A DNA stretch of 47,873 nt from Streptomyces sp. CBMA291 (GTDB lineage Bacteria > Actinomycetota > Actinomycetes > Streptomycetales > Streptomycetaceae): contig NZ_MSJP01000042.1 of NCBI RefSeq assembly GCF_014596525.1, forward strand, positions 1 to 47,873, in the 5' to 3' direction. Positions 1 to 8,436 of the stretch are shown in pieces. Position 1 is the first letter of the stretch. Every line of letters begins with the position of its first letter. The notes beneath the pieces were generated by a model. The model saw only the letters and a list, made by a program, of their open reading frames with translations. It was not told the origin of the DNA and made no database searches. Made by a program: the position numbers and the translations under genes.

Positions 1-723
1 CCCGGCCCCCGCGAGGGCCCCGGCCGCGTCCGGGGCGTGCCCGGCGGGCAGCTCGCGCGGACGCCAGGCCCCGGTTCCGGCGGCCCCGGCCGCGTCGAGG
101 AACGCGAGGGCGGCGGCGAGGGCCGCCGGGACGGCGTCGTCGGTGCCGATCCGGAACGCCTGCTCGCCGAGGAGCAGCAGGGCCCGGCCGTCGCCTTCTG
201 CGATCAAGCTCACATCGCCGCCGAGCCCGGCGACGTCGCCGCGCCCGTCGTCCAGGAGGAACAGGAACCGGCCGGAGAGGGCCGCCGCCCGGGGCTCGGC
301 GCACAGGGCGGCGTCGAGTGCGCGGGCCCACAACTGCGTGTCGGCACGGCCGAGTCCGTCGAGCCCCGCGCCGGGCGAGGCGACGATGTTGCGGACGCGT
401 TCATGGGTGGGGGAGGGCAGCAGACCGGCCCCGGACAGGAGCGCGGCCAGCGCGGCCCCGCACTCCTCGCCGAGGCCGCGCAGCTCAGCGTTCCCCCGCG
501 AGGTGATGCTGACCCGCCCGTCGCCGAGGGTCTCGGCGGCGTGGGCGAGCGTCTCGATCTGAGGTGGCGTCAGGCGTCCTGCGGGCAGGCGCAGTCGGGC
601 GAGACGCCCGTCGTCGGCGGAGTGCAGGCGCAGCGCCCCGGGGCACGCGTCACCACGGTCCCGGGCACGGCTCGCGCCCGGCTCGGACGGCGGGAGCGGG
701 GTGGGCGGCATGGCGGCGAGCAT
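1..723 (-). CDS. cobG: Precorrin-3B synthase-like CobG, 3' end cut off by the window edge
   Basis: The minus strand reads open from an ATG at 723 to the left edge, so the C-terminus is missing. The product has the nitrite/sulfite reductase ferredoxin-like half domain typical of CobG near its start (LRLPAGRLTPPQIETLAHAA, then VSITSRGNAELRGL, about residues 45-85). CobG makes precorrin-3B in the aerobic cobalamin pathway. The gene diverges from cobN, another aerobic-pathway gene, which supports the call. A second in-frame ATG lies at 711. The Fe-S cysteine region would be beyond the edge and cannot be checked. A nitrite/sulfite reductase-like protein of other function is the main alternative. 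Confidence 0.8.
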   Translation of the reverse strand, partial: MLAAMPPTPLPPSEPGASRARDRGDACPGALRLHSADDGRLARLRLPAGRLTPPQIETLAHAAETLGDGRVSITSRGNAELRGLGEECGAALAALLSGAGLLPSPTHERVRNIVASPGAGLDGLGRADTQLWARALDAALCAEPRAAALSGRFLFLLDDGRGDVAGLGGDVSLIAEGDGRALLLLGEQAFRIGTDDAVPAALAAALAFLDAAGAAGTGAWRPRELPAGHAPDAAGALAGAG

Positions 724-799
724 ACAGACGGCTACGGGACGGATCCCGGGGGTGAGCCCACCCTCGCCCTCACCCTCGCCCTCGGACCGGGCGGGGCGG

Positions 800-1250
800 G
801 GAGAGCGGGGGCGCCGGGGTGCGGGAGCGGGGCGCCGGGGTGCGGGGCGGGGGCCGGGGGAGCGGGGTGCCGGGGTGCGGGGCGGAGTCCGGGGTCGGGG
901 TGCCGGGGTGCGGGGTGGGGGCCGGGTGAGCAGGGCGCCGGGGTCCGGGAGCGGGGTGCCGGGGTGCGGGGCGGGGTCCGGGGTCGGGGTGCCGGGGTGC
1001 GGGGCGGGGGCCGGGTGAGCAGGGCGCCGGGGTCCGGGAACGGGATGCCGAGGTGCGGCGCGGGGTCCGGGGTCGGGGTGCCGAGGTGCGGCGCGGAGTC
1101 CGGGAACGGGGTGCCGGGGTGCGGGGTGGGGCCCGGGAGCGGGGTGCCGGGGTGCGGCGCGGGGTCCGGGGTCGGGGTGCCGAGGTGCGGCGCGGAGTTC
1201 GGGAGCGGGGCGCAGAGGTGCGGCGCGGAGTCCGGGAGCGGGGCCGGAAC
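800..1250. repeat. G-rich minisatellite, about 33-bp unit
   Basis: About a dozen degenerate tandem units of roughly 33 bp built on GGTGCCGGGGTGCGGGG-type sequence, with GGGG runs all on the plus strand. Because the period is a multiple of three, both strands stay open as spurious repetitive reading frames (11-residue Arg/Thr/Pro repeats on the minus strand). The block fills most of the space between cobG and the cobN riboswitch. The regular G runs could form G-quadruplexes. Confidence 0.85.
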
Positions 1251-1299
1251 GCGCCCCCGTGCGGAGGCGGTACCCCCACCCCACCCCCGTTCCCACCCC

Positions 1300-1475
1300 C
1301 CACGATCTACTATGCAAACGGCATGGGGTCCCAGGACCCCGGGGAGGAAGCCCGGTGTGAATCCGGCGCGGTCCCGCCACTGTGAGCCGGTTCCGGGGGT
1401 GTCCTCGGGGGCGGTGAGTCAGGAACTCCCGCCGTCCATACGACCACCCGGGGCGCGGACAACCCCGAGGAAGGC
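1300..1475 (+). promoter_or_regulatory. Cobalamin riboswitch and promoter of cobN
   Basis: The leader of cobN contains the canonical adenosylcobalamin riboswitch elements: GAAGCCCGGTGTGAATCCGG (about 1348-1367), the B12 box GTCCCGCCACTGTGA at 1371-1385, and GAGTCAGGAACTCCCGCC near 1417-1434. A -10-like TACTAT at 1308-1313 lies just upstream. The purine-rich GAGGAAGG before the cobN ATG can be masked by upstream C-rich segments, which suggests translational control. Cobalamin binding is expected to repress cobN. Confidence 0.93.
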
Positions 1476-1485
1476 CTGCGTAGCC

Positions 1486-4400
1486 ATGCTCCTGCTGCTG
1501 TCGCACTCCGACACCGACCTGCTCAGTGCCCGTGCGGCCGGGGGGCCGGTGGAGTACCGCTTCGCCAATCCCTCCCGGCTCTCCCTCGGTGCTTCCGGTG
1601 GGTCCGGTGGGTCCGGTGCTTCCGGTGCTTCCGGTGGGTCCGGTGGGTCCGACGGTCTCGCCGGTCTCCTCGACGGCGTCGACCTGGTCGTCGTCCGGCT
1701 CCTCGGCGGGCTCCGGTCCTGGCCCGAGGGGCTTGAGGCGGTGTGGGCCGCCGGGAAGCCGGTGGTCGTCCTGAGCGGCGAGCAGGCTCCCGACGCGCAG
1801 CTGATGGAGGCCTCCACCGTCCCCGTCGGCGTCGCCACCGAGGCCCACGCCTACCTCGCCCACGGCGGGCCCGCCAACCTGGAGCAGCTGGCCCGGTTCC
1901 TCTCCGACACCGTGCTGCTCACCGGCCACGGTTTCGAGGCGCCGGCCGCCGCCCCCACCTGGGGCCCGCTGGAGCGCACCGCGCGGAGCGCCGAGGGCCC
2001 CACGATCGCGGTGCTCTACTACCGCGCCCACCACATGAGCGGGAACACCGGTTTCGTCGACGCCCTGTGCGCGGCGGTCGAGGACGCGGGCGGGCAGGCG
2101 CTGCCGCTGTACGTGGCGTCCCTGCGGGCCCCCGAGCCGGAGCTGCTCGACCGGCTCCGTACCGCCGACGCGATCGTCACCACCGTCCTCGCGGCGGGCG
2201 GCACCCGGCCCGCCGAGGCGCAGGCGGGCGGCGACGAGGAGGCCTGGGACGCGGGCGCGCTCGCCGCGCTCGACGTGCCGGTCCTCCAGGCCCTGTGTCT
2301 GACGGGTTCCCGGCAGGCGTGGGAGGAGAACGACGAGGGGCTCTCCCCGCTCGACGCGGCCAGTCAGGTCGCGGTGCCCGAGTTCGACGGGCGGCTGATC
2401 ACCGTCCCGTTCTCCTTCAAGGAGATCGACGAGGACGGGCTGCCCGCGTACGTCGCCGACGCCGAGCGGGCGGCCCGGGTCGCCGGGATCGCGGTGCGGC
2501 ACGCCCGCCTCCGGCACCTGCCGAACGCCGGGAAGCGGCTGGCGCTCGTCCTCTCCGCGTATCCGACGAAGCACTCCCGCATCGGCAACGCGGTCGGTCT
2601 GGACACGCCCGCCTCCGCCGTGGCGCTGCTGCGCCGGCTGATCGCCGAGGGGTACGACTTCGGGCCCGCCGAGGACATCCCCGGGGTGGTCTCCGGCGAG
2701 GGCGACGAGCTGATCTACGCCCTGATCGAGGCGGGCGGCCACGACCAGGACTGGCTGACCGAGGAGCAGTTGGCGAAGAACCCGGTCCGCATCCCCGCCG
2801 CCGACTACCGGCGCTGGTACGGGGAGCTTCCGGCGGAGCTGCGCGAGCGGGTGGAGGAGCACTGGGGCCCGCCGCCGGGCGAGATGTTCCTGGACCGCTC
2901 CCGCAACCCGGAGGGCGACATCGTCCTCGCGGCCCTGCGGCGCGGGAACCTGCTGGTCCTCATCCAGCCGCCGCGCGGTTTCGGCGAGAACCCGATCGCG
3001 ATCTACCACGACCCCGACCTGCCGCCCTCGCACCACTACCTGGCCGCGTACCGCTGGATCGCCGCCCGCGCCGAGGACGGCGGTTTCGGCGCCGACGCCA
3101 TGGTCCACCTGGGCAAGCACGGCAACCTGGAGTGGCTGCCCGGCAAGAACGCCGGTCTCTCCGCCGCCTGCGGCCCCGACGCGGCCCTCGGCGATCTGCC
3201 GCTGGTCTACCCGTTCCTCGTCAACGACCCGGGCGAGGGCACCCAGGCCAAGCGGCGCGCGCACGCCACGCTCGTCGACCACCTCGTGCCGCCGATGGCC
3301 CGCGCCGACTCGTACGGCGACATCGCCCGCCTTGAGCAGCTGCTCGACGAGTACGCGCAGATCTCCTCGATGGACCCGGCGAAGCTGCCCGCGATCCGCG
3401 CCCAGATCTGGACGCTGATCCAGGCGGCCCGGCTCGACCACGACCTGGGCATGGAGGAGCGGCCGGGGGACGACGGCTTCGACGACTTCCTGCTGCACGT
3501 CGACGGCTGGCTGTGCGAGGTCAAGGACGCCCAGATCCGGGACGGTCTGCATGTCCTCGGCGGCGCGCCGGAGGGCGCGGCGCGGGTCAATCTGGTCCTG
3601 TCGATCCTGCGGGCCCGGCAGATCTGGGGCGGCACGCAGGCGCTGCCCGGTCTGCGGGAGGCGCTGGGGCTCGACGAGTCGGCGGCGACCCGGACGACCG
3701 CCGACGAGGCGGAGGCGAAGGCGCGCGAGCTGGTCGAGGCGATGGAGGCGGCCGGCTGGTCGGTGGATGCGGTCCCCGAGGAGCACGGTCCGCAGGTGGC
3801 GGCGGTGCTGCGGTTCGCCTGCGAGCAGGTCGTGCCGAGGCTGGCGGCCACCACCGACGAACTCGCCCACGCGGTGCACGCCCTGAACGGCGGTTTCGTC
3901 CCGGCGGGCCCCTCGGGTTCGCCGCTGCGGGGCCTGGTCAACGTCCTGCCGACCGGCCGGAACTTCTACTCGGTCGACCCGAAGGCCGTGCCGTCCCGGC
4001 TCGCCTGGGAGACCGGGCAGGCGCTCGCCGACTCCCTCCTGGAGCGCTACCGCACGGACAACGGCTCCTGGCCGACCTCGGTGGGCCTCTCCCTGTGGGG
4101 GACGAGCGCGATGCGCACGGCGGGCGACGACGTCGCCGAGGCGCTGGCGCTGCTCGGCGTCCGCCCGCTGTGGGACGAGGCCTCCCGCCGGGTCAACGGC
4201 CTCGAACCGGTCCCGCTCGCCGAGCTGGGCCGCCCCCGTGTCGATGTCACGCTCCGCATCTCCGGCTTCTTCCGGGACGCGTTCCCGCACGTCATCGGGC
4301 TTCTCGACGATGCCGTACGGCTGGTGGCGGGGCTCGCGGAGGAGTCGGCCGAGGACAACTACGTACGGGCGCACGCGCAGGCCGACCTCGCCGAGCACGG

Positions 4401-5151
4401 CGACGAACGGCGCGCCACCACCCGTATCTTCGGCTCCCGCCCCGGCACGTACGGCGCGGGCATCCTCCAGCTGATCGACTCCCGGGACTGGCGTACGGAC
4501 GCGGACCTCGCCGAGGTGTACACGGTGTGGGGCGGGTACGCGTACGGGCGCGGGCTCGAAGGGCGCCCGGCGCGGGCCGAGATGGAGACCGCGTACAAGC
4601 GGATCGCGGTGGCGGCGAAGAACACGGACACCCGCGAGCACGACATCGCCGACTCCGACGACTACTTCCAGTACCACGGCGGCATGGTGGCGACCGTCCG
4701 TGCGCTGCGGGGCACGGCCCCGGAGGCGTACATCGGCGACTCGACCCGCCCGGAGACCGTCCGCACCCGCACGCTCGTGGAGGAGACCTCCCGGGTGTTC
4801 CGGGCGCGGGTGGTCAACCCGCGCTGGATCGAGGCGATGCGCCGCCACGGCTACAAGGGCGCGTTCGAGCTGGCGGCGACCGTCGACTACCTCTTCGGCT
4901 ACGACGCCACGACGGGCGTGGTCGCCGACTGGATGTACGACAAGCTGGCCCAGGAGTACGTCCTCGACCCGGCGAACCAGGAGTTCCTGAAGGAGGCCAA
5001 CCCCTGGGCCCTGCACGGCATCGCGGAACGCCTCCTCGAAGCCGAGTCGCGCGGCATGTGGGAGAAGCCGGACCCGGAGACGCTGGCCGCGCTGCGGCAG
5101 GTGTTCCTGGAGACGGAGGGGGATCTGGAGGGGTCCTCGGAGGACGAGTAA
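1486..5151 (+). CDS. cobN: Cobaltochelatase subunit CobN
   Basis: 1221-residue large subunit of the ATP-dependent cobaltochelatase, which inserts cobalt into hydrogenobyrinic acid a,c-diamide (with CobS/CobT, or ChlI/D-type partners in actinomycetes). CobN/BchH family signatures run through it: YYRAHHMSGN, CLTGSRQAWEEN, VLSAYPTKHSRIGNAVGLDT, IQPPRGFGENPIAIYHDPDL, VHLGKHGNLEWLPGKN and the C-terminal RVFRARVVNPRWIEAMRRHG. The ATG at 1486 directly follows the riboswitch; the frame is open much further upstream but that part runs through cobG antisense sequence and the riboswitch. Residues about 35-57 are a Gly/Ser/Ala stretch encoded by 9-bp tandem repeats (about 1590-1655), a lineage-specific insertion. 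Length is normal for actinobacterial CobN. Confidence 0.95.
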   Translation: MLLLLSHSDTDLLSARAAGGPVEYRFANPSRLSLGASGGSGGSGASGASGGSGGSDGLAGLLDGVDLVVVRLLGGLRSWPEGLEAVWAAGKPVVVLSGEQAPDAQLMEASTVPVGVATEAHAYLAHGGPANLEQLARFLSDTVLLTGHGFEAPAAAPTWGPLERTARSAEGPTIAVLYYRAHHMSGNTGFVDALCAAVEDAGGQALPLYVASLRAPEPELLDRLRTADAIVTTVLAAGGTRPAEAQAGGDEEAWDAGALAALDVPVLQALCLTGSRQAWEENDEGLSPLDAASQVAVPEFDGRLITVPFSFKEIDEDGLPAYVADAERAARVAGIAVRHARLRHLPNAGKRLALVLSAYPTKHSRIGNAVGLDTPASAVALLRRLIAEGYDFGPAEDIPGVVSGEGDELIYALIEAGGHDQDWLTEEQLAKNPVRIPAADYRRWYGELPAELRERVEEHWGPPPGEMFLDRSRNPEGDIVLAALRRGNLLVLIQPPRGFGENPIAIYHDPDLPPSHHYLAAYRWIAARAEDGGFGADAMVHLGKHGNLEWLPGKNAGLSAACGPDAALGDLPLVYPFLVNDPGEGTQAKRRAHATLVDHLVPPMARADSYGDIARLEQLLDEYAQISSMDPAKLPAIRAQIWTLIQAARLDHDLGMEERPGDDGFDDFLLHVDGWLCEVKDAQIRDGLHVLGGAPEGAARVNLVLSILRARQIWGGTQALPGLREALGLDESAATRTTADEAEAKARELVEAMEAAGWSVDAVPEEHGPQVAAVLRFACEQVVPRLAATTDELAHAVHALNGGFVPAGPSGSPLRGLVNVLPTGRNFYSVDPKAVPSRLAWETGQALADSLLERYRTDNGSWPTSVGLSLWGTSAMRTAGDDVAEALALLGVRPLWDEASRRVNGLEPVPLAELGRPRVDVTLRISGFFRDAFPHVIGLLDDAVRLVAGLAEESAEDNYVRAHAQADLAEHGDERRATTRIFGSRPGTYGAGILQLIDSRDWRTDADLAEVYTVWGGYAYGRGLEGRPARAEMETAYKRIAVAAKNTDTREHDIADSDDYFQYHGGMVATVRALRGTAPEAYIGDSTRPETVRTRTLVEETSRVFRARVVNPRWIEAMRRHGYKGAFELAATVDYLFGYDATTGVVADWMYDKLAQEYVLDPANQEFLKEANPWALHGIAERLLEAESRGMWEKPDPETLAALRQVFLETEGDLEGSSEDE

Positions 5152-5157
5152 AACGAG

Positions 5158-5216
5158 TTGGAGGAGCCGGAGGAGCCGGAGGAGCCGGAGGAGCCGGAGG
5201 AGCCGGAGGAGGACCC
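5158..5216. repeat. 9-bp tandem repeat after cobN
   Basis: About six perfect copies of GGAGCCGGA directly after the cobN stop codon. A similar 9-bp simple repeat sits inside cobN near its 5' end. The remainder of the spacer to 5415 shows no gene. Confidence 0.85.
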
Positions 5217-5415
5217 GGGAGGGGGCGCGGGGCGGGGGCGCGCGGCGGTGATCTGTGCGCCTCCCCGTTCGTCTCCGGCCCGCCCCGTGCGGGCTTCGGT
5301 CCCGGCTGATGACGTCCCCGACGACGCGCCGACGACTTCGCCGAGCCGTCCCCGATGACTTTCTCGTAGCGACCCGGTCAACCTCCTCGACTGGCTCGTC
5401 ACCGAGGAGGACACC

Positions 5416-6285
5416 ATGGCCGAGACCGGCACCCGGATCCTGGAGACCGTCGGCGCGGTCCTGCGCTACGACGTCCGCCCCGGCTCCGGGGCGGACCCGC
5501 GTCCGCTGCTGCTGATCAGCTCCCATCTGGACGCGACCGGGTTCACCACGCTCGCCTCCCACTTCGGGGACCGTACGGTCGTCACGTACGACCCGCGCGG
5601 GATCGGGCGCAGCACCTGCGCGGACGGGGCGGCGGCGATCCTGCCCGAGGAGCACGCCGACGATCTGGCCCGGCTGATCGAGGCGCTCGGCGCCGGGCCC
5701 GTGGACGTCTTCGCGAGCAGCGGCGGCGCCGTCAACGCGCTCGCCCTCGTCGCCGCGCGGGGTGAACTCGTCCACACCCTCGTCGCGCACGAGCCGCCGA
5801 CCGCCGCCGTCCTGCCGGACCGGGAGGCGGTGCTCGGCCTGTGCGCGGACGTCCACACCACCTATCTGAGGGACGGCTGGGGCCCGGCGATGGCCAAGTT
5901 CATCGTGCTGACCGGCCGCGAAGGACCGTTCCCCGAGGAGTGGGCCGAGGAGCCCGCGCCCGATCCGGCCGCGTTCGGGCTGTCCACCGAGGACGACGGC
6001 ACGCGCGACGATCCGCTGTTCGGCCGGAACCTGCTGGGCTGCACCTCCTATCGGCCCGACTTCGCCGCCCTGCGCTCCGCGCCGACCCGGATCGTCCTCG
6101 CGCGGGGCCGGGAGTCCGAGGGGATGTTCGCGGCGCGGGCGGCGGTCGCCGTCGCCGAGGGGCTCGGCACCCCGCCGGTGGTCTTCCCCGGCCACCGGGC
6201 CGGATTCCTGGGCGGCGAGTACGGCCAGCAGGGCGTTCCGGCGGAGTTCGCGGAGACGCTGCGGGGGGTGCTCGCGGGGGAGTAG
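5416..6285 (+). CDS. Alpha/beta hydrolase
   Basis: 289-residue serine hydrolase of the alpha/beta fold. Visible elements are the oxyanion/strand segment VVTYDPRGIGRS (about 55-66), a nucleophile elbow FASSGGA with Ser102 (A-S-S-G-G in place of G-x-S-x-G) and a late GHRAGF supplying the catalytic His. GAGGAGG lies seven bases before the ATG. No signal peptide, so cytosolic. Substrate unknown; esterase or epoxide-hydrolase-like activity are both possible. A strong GC-rich hairpin follows the gene. Confidence 0.85.
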   Translation: MAETGTRILETVGAVLRYDVRPGSGADPRPLLLISSHLDATGFTTLASHFGDRTVVTYDPRGIGRSTCADGAAAILPEEHADDLARLIEALGAGPVDVFASSGGAVNALALVAARGELVHTLVAHEPPTAAVLPDREAVLGLCADVHTTYLRDGWGPAMAKFIVLTGREGPFPEEWAEEPAPDPAAFGLSTEDDGTRDDPLFGRNLLGCTSYRPDFAALRSAPTRIVLARGRESEGMFAARAAVAVAEGLGTPPVVFPGHRAGFLGGEYGQQGVPAEFAETLRGVLAGE

Positions 6286-6298
6286 CGGGTCGGGTTCC

Positions 6299-6334
6299 CG
6301 GCGCGGCGGCGGTCTTCCGACCGGCGCCGCGCCG
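6299..6334 (+). terminator. GC-rich hairpin after the hydrolase
   Basis: Inverted repeat GGCGCGGCG (6300-6308) / CGCCGCGCC (6325-6333) with a 16-base loop, 15 bases after the hydrolase stop. No T tract, as is common in Streptomyces. Confidence 0.55.
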
Positions 6335-6380
6335 GCGTCTTCCGAGGCGGCTCGGCCTCCCTCGCCCCGATGACTTCGAC

Positions 6381-6427
6381 TTGTTCTAGCAAAGTACGAA
6401 CAACTTGTTCTATCCTGGTGCGAACAA
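6381..6427 (+). promoter_or_regulatory. Twin TTGTTC-N11-GAACAA operators overlapping a promoter
   Basis: Two palindromes with identical architecture, TTGTTC (6381-6386) ... GAACAA (6398-6403) and TTGTTC (6405-6410) ... GAACAA (6422-6427), are offset by exactly 24 bp. A -10-like TATCCT (6411-6416) sits in the second copy. They immediately precede the Shine-Dalgarno of the DUF1648 gene. The natural candidate ligand is the GntR protein encoded by the second gene of the same transcript. Confidence 0.75.
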
Positions 6428-6437
6428 GGGAGGTTCC

Positions 6438-7397
6438 ATGACCCGCTCCACGCTCCGGCTCCGTGTGCTCACCGCGCTGCCCTTCGTGCTCACCGTCGCC
6501 ACGTACCTGCTGTTCCTCGCCCTCCGCTGGGACCGGCTCCCCGAGACCCTCGCCACCCACTTCGGCCCGGACGGCGGGCGCCCCGACGGCTTCACCGGCC
6601 GGACCGCCTTCGCGATCGGCGGCACCGTCCTCCTCGTCGTGCTCGGCGCGACCTGGACGGCCCTGGCCCGCCGGGGCTCCCTCTGGGGCGCCTGGGCCAC
6701 GGCCGGTTTCACCGGCGCGCTGCTCCTCCTTCTCGTACGGGACAACCTGGACGCCGTCGACCCGGCCCGGGTGGAGTCCTCCCCCGCCGGTCTGCTGCTC
6801 GTGTTCGCCGCCGCCGTGGCCCTCGGGCTCCTCGGCTGGGCCCTGACCCGCCTCGTCCCCCGCGACGAGCGGGCCGTCCCGCGCGCCGCAGCCGACGGGC
6901 CCCGGCTCCCGCTCGGCGCCGGGGAGGTCGCGCGCTGGTCGCACTCCGCCGCCTCCCGGCCGCTGACCGTCCTCGCGGTGCTCTCCCTGGCCGCGACCCC
7001 CGCCGTCCTGCTCCTCGCCCCCTGGCCCGGCGCCCTGTTCGCCCTGCTCGGGCTCGTCGTCGGAGTGACGGGGCTTGCCCTCGCCCGGGTCCTGGTCACC
7101 GTCGACCGGCACGGGCTCACCGTGCGGTCCTCGCTCTTCACCCGGCCGCGCGTCCGCATCCCGCTCGAAGAGGTCGCCGGGGCGGACGTCCGCGACCTCG
7201 ACACGAAGACCGTCCTCGCCCAGTACGGCGGCTGGGGCTACCGGGTCAGGGCCCACCGCACGGGCGTGATCGTCCGGACCGGCGAAGCCCTGGTGGTACG
7301 GCGGACCAGCGGCCGGGAGTTCGCGGTCACCGTGCCCGACGCGGGCACCGCCGCCGCCCTCCTCAACACGCTCGCCGAGCGTCGTGGAAAGGTCTGA
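6438..7397 (+). CDS. DUF1648 domain membrane protein
   Basis: 319-residue membrane protein. The N-terminus has a transmembrane helix followed by the DUF1648 signature (RLPETLATHFGPDGGRPDGF, about residues 35-54), then several hydrophobic helices and a C-terminal soluble part rich in beta-type sequence. GGGAGG precedes the ATG at 6438; an upstream in-frame TTG at 6405 lies inside the operator and is rejected. The GntR regulator starts two bases after its stop, so the pair is one operon. DUF1648 proteins are often paired with YtrA-type GntR regulators; the biochemical role is unknown. Confidence 0.8.
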   Translation: MTRSTLRLRVLTALPFVLTVATYLLFLALRWDRLPETLATHFGPDGGRPDGFTGRTAFAIGGTVLLVVLGATWTALARRGSLWGAWATAGFTGALLLLLVRDNLDAVDPARVESSPAGLLLVFAAAVALGLLGWALTRLVPRDERAVPRAAADGPRLPLGAGEVARWSHSAASRPLTVLAVLSLAATPAVLLLAPWPGALFALLGLVVGVTGLALARVLVTVDRHGLTVRSSLFTRPRVRIPLEEVAGADVRDLDTKTVLAQYGGWGYRVRAHRTGVIVRTGEALVVRRTSGREFAVTVPDAGTAAALLNTLAERRGKV

Positions 7398-7399
7398 CC

Positions 7400-7756
7400 G
7401 TGCTCTTCCGTGTCGACCCCGCATCCGCCGTCCCCCTCGGCGACCAGATCGCCGCCTGCGTCCGGGGCGCCCTCGCCGACGGCTCCGCCGCGCCCGGCGA
7501 GCGCCTTCCGGCCGCCCGGGACCTCGCCGACTCCCTCGGCGTCAACGTCCACACCGTCCTCCGGGGCTACCAGCGGCTCCGCGAGGAGGGCCTGATCGAG
7601 CTGCGCCGGGGCCGAGGAGCCGTCATCGTCCCCGGCGCCACCGCCCCCGACCGCGCCCGCCTGGTCTCCCACCTCCGCGAGGCGGCGGCCCAGGCCCGCG
7701 AACTGGGCCTCACGGACACCGAGTTCCTGGACCTGGCGCGGACCAGCCTGGAATGA
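7400..7756 (+). CDS. GntR-family (YtrA-type) transcriptional regulator
   Basis: 118-residue winged-helix repressor. Residues about 10-75 match the GntR DNA-binding domain (PLGDQIAACVRGALADG, GERLPAARDLADSLGVNVHT, VLRGYQRLREEGLIELRRGR). Only a short helical tail follows instead of a large effector domain, which is the YtrA subfamily layout. GTG start two bases after the upstream stop implies translational coupling. It most likely autoregulates through the twin palindromes at 6381-6427. Confidence 0.9.
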   Translation: MLFRVDPASAVPLGDQIAACVRGALADGSAAPGERLPAARDLADSLGVNVHTVLRGYQRLREEGLIELRRGRGAVIVPGATAPDRARLVSHLREAAAQARELGLTDTEFLDLARTSLE

Positions 7757-7882
7757 GGGCGCCGCGCCGGACGCGCGGAGCGAGGAGCGGCCGCACCCGG
7801 CGGCGGCCACTCCTGCCTGCGGGGCTCCGAAGCCGTACGGAGAGCGGGGACGTCCACCCGAGGCAAAACGGGGGCGGGCCTC

Positions 7883-7888
7883 TAGAAT
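7883..7888 (+). promoter_or_regulatory. -10 element of a leaderless promoter
   Basis: TAGAAT at 7883-7888 is followed by eight bases and then the ATG at 7897. No ribosome binding site fits in that gap, so transcription probably starts at or next to the A of the start codon. Confidence 0.6.
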
Positions 7889-7896
7889 CGGCTTTC

Positions 7897-8256
7897 ATGT
7901 CGAAGCCTGACGAACTGCTCGTTGACATCGCCGCCACGGTGGAGTCCGGGCGGAGCAATCAGATGTCCCTGACGGTGGTCGTGGGAGGAGCGGTCCTCAC
8001 CGGCCGGCTCGCCCCGGAAGCGCTGTGGAGAGAACGGGTCTCGGAAGTCCTGACGGACTCGGACCGCCTGGGAGAGTTCTCCGGAATCTTCCGCACCTCC
8101 ACGCTGAAGGAAGGGCCGCCGACCCATCTCCACTTCCATCTCGCCCGCATCCTCCAAGGGACGGTGGGCATCCCGGAAACCGGCGGCATGTACCGGGTCG
8201 CGCTCGCCGACGTCAGCGCCTGGACGGTGGGCGACTTCCGCTACTCGGACCACTGA
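7897..8256 (+). CDS. Small protein, possibly GvpU-like
   Basis: 119 residues. The central segment MSLTVVVGGAVLTGRLAPEALW resembles the core of GvpU gas-vesicle accessory proteins, which are also about this size (a hydrophobic strand, GG, then a G-x-L turn). The rest is polar with a HLHFHLARI segment. No other gas-vesicle gene is visible here, so this may be a stand-alone paralogue of different function. The start is set by the -10 element eight bases upstream. The stop overlaps the 17-bp repeat block. Confidence 0.6.
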   Translation: MSKPDELLVDIAATVESGRSNQMSLTVVVGGAVLTGRLAPEALWRERVSEVLTDSDRLGEFSGIFRTSTLKEGPPTHLHFHLARILQGTVGIPETGGMYRVALADVSAWTVGDFRYSDH

Positions 8257-8350
8257 GCCGTACGGCCACCGAGCCGTACCGACCACCGAGCCGTACCGAC
8301 CACCGAGCCGTACCGACCACCGGGCCGTACCGACCACCGGGCCGTAACCG
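8255..8350. repeat. 17-bp tandem repeat between convergent genes
   Basis: Six units of GAGCCGTACCGACCACC (first and last degenerate, fifth and sixth starting GGGCC). They begin at the stop codon of the upstream gene and lie between two convergent genes. There are no spacers, so this is not CRISPR. Confidence 0.9.
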
Positions 8351-8436
8351 GCCCGATCTCTCCAGCCCCTCTCCTGCCCTCCCCTTCCTCCCCCTGACCC
8401 GCCCGCCCACGCCCGACCGGTGCCCGCCGCCCCGGT

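Noticed and set aside
770..1303. Minus-strand reading frame of Arg/Thr/Pro repeats
   Set aside because: An artefact of a 33-bp repeat whose period is a multiple of three; no start signals or family resemblance.
37..1485. In-frame upstream extension of cobN starting near position 37
   Set aside because: It runs antisense through cobG, the minisatellite and the cobalamin riboswitch; the genuine cobN start follows the riboswitch at 1486.
8255..8350. CRISPR array
   Set aside because: 17-bp units abut directly with no unique spacers and no cas genes are present.
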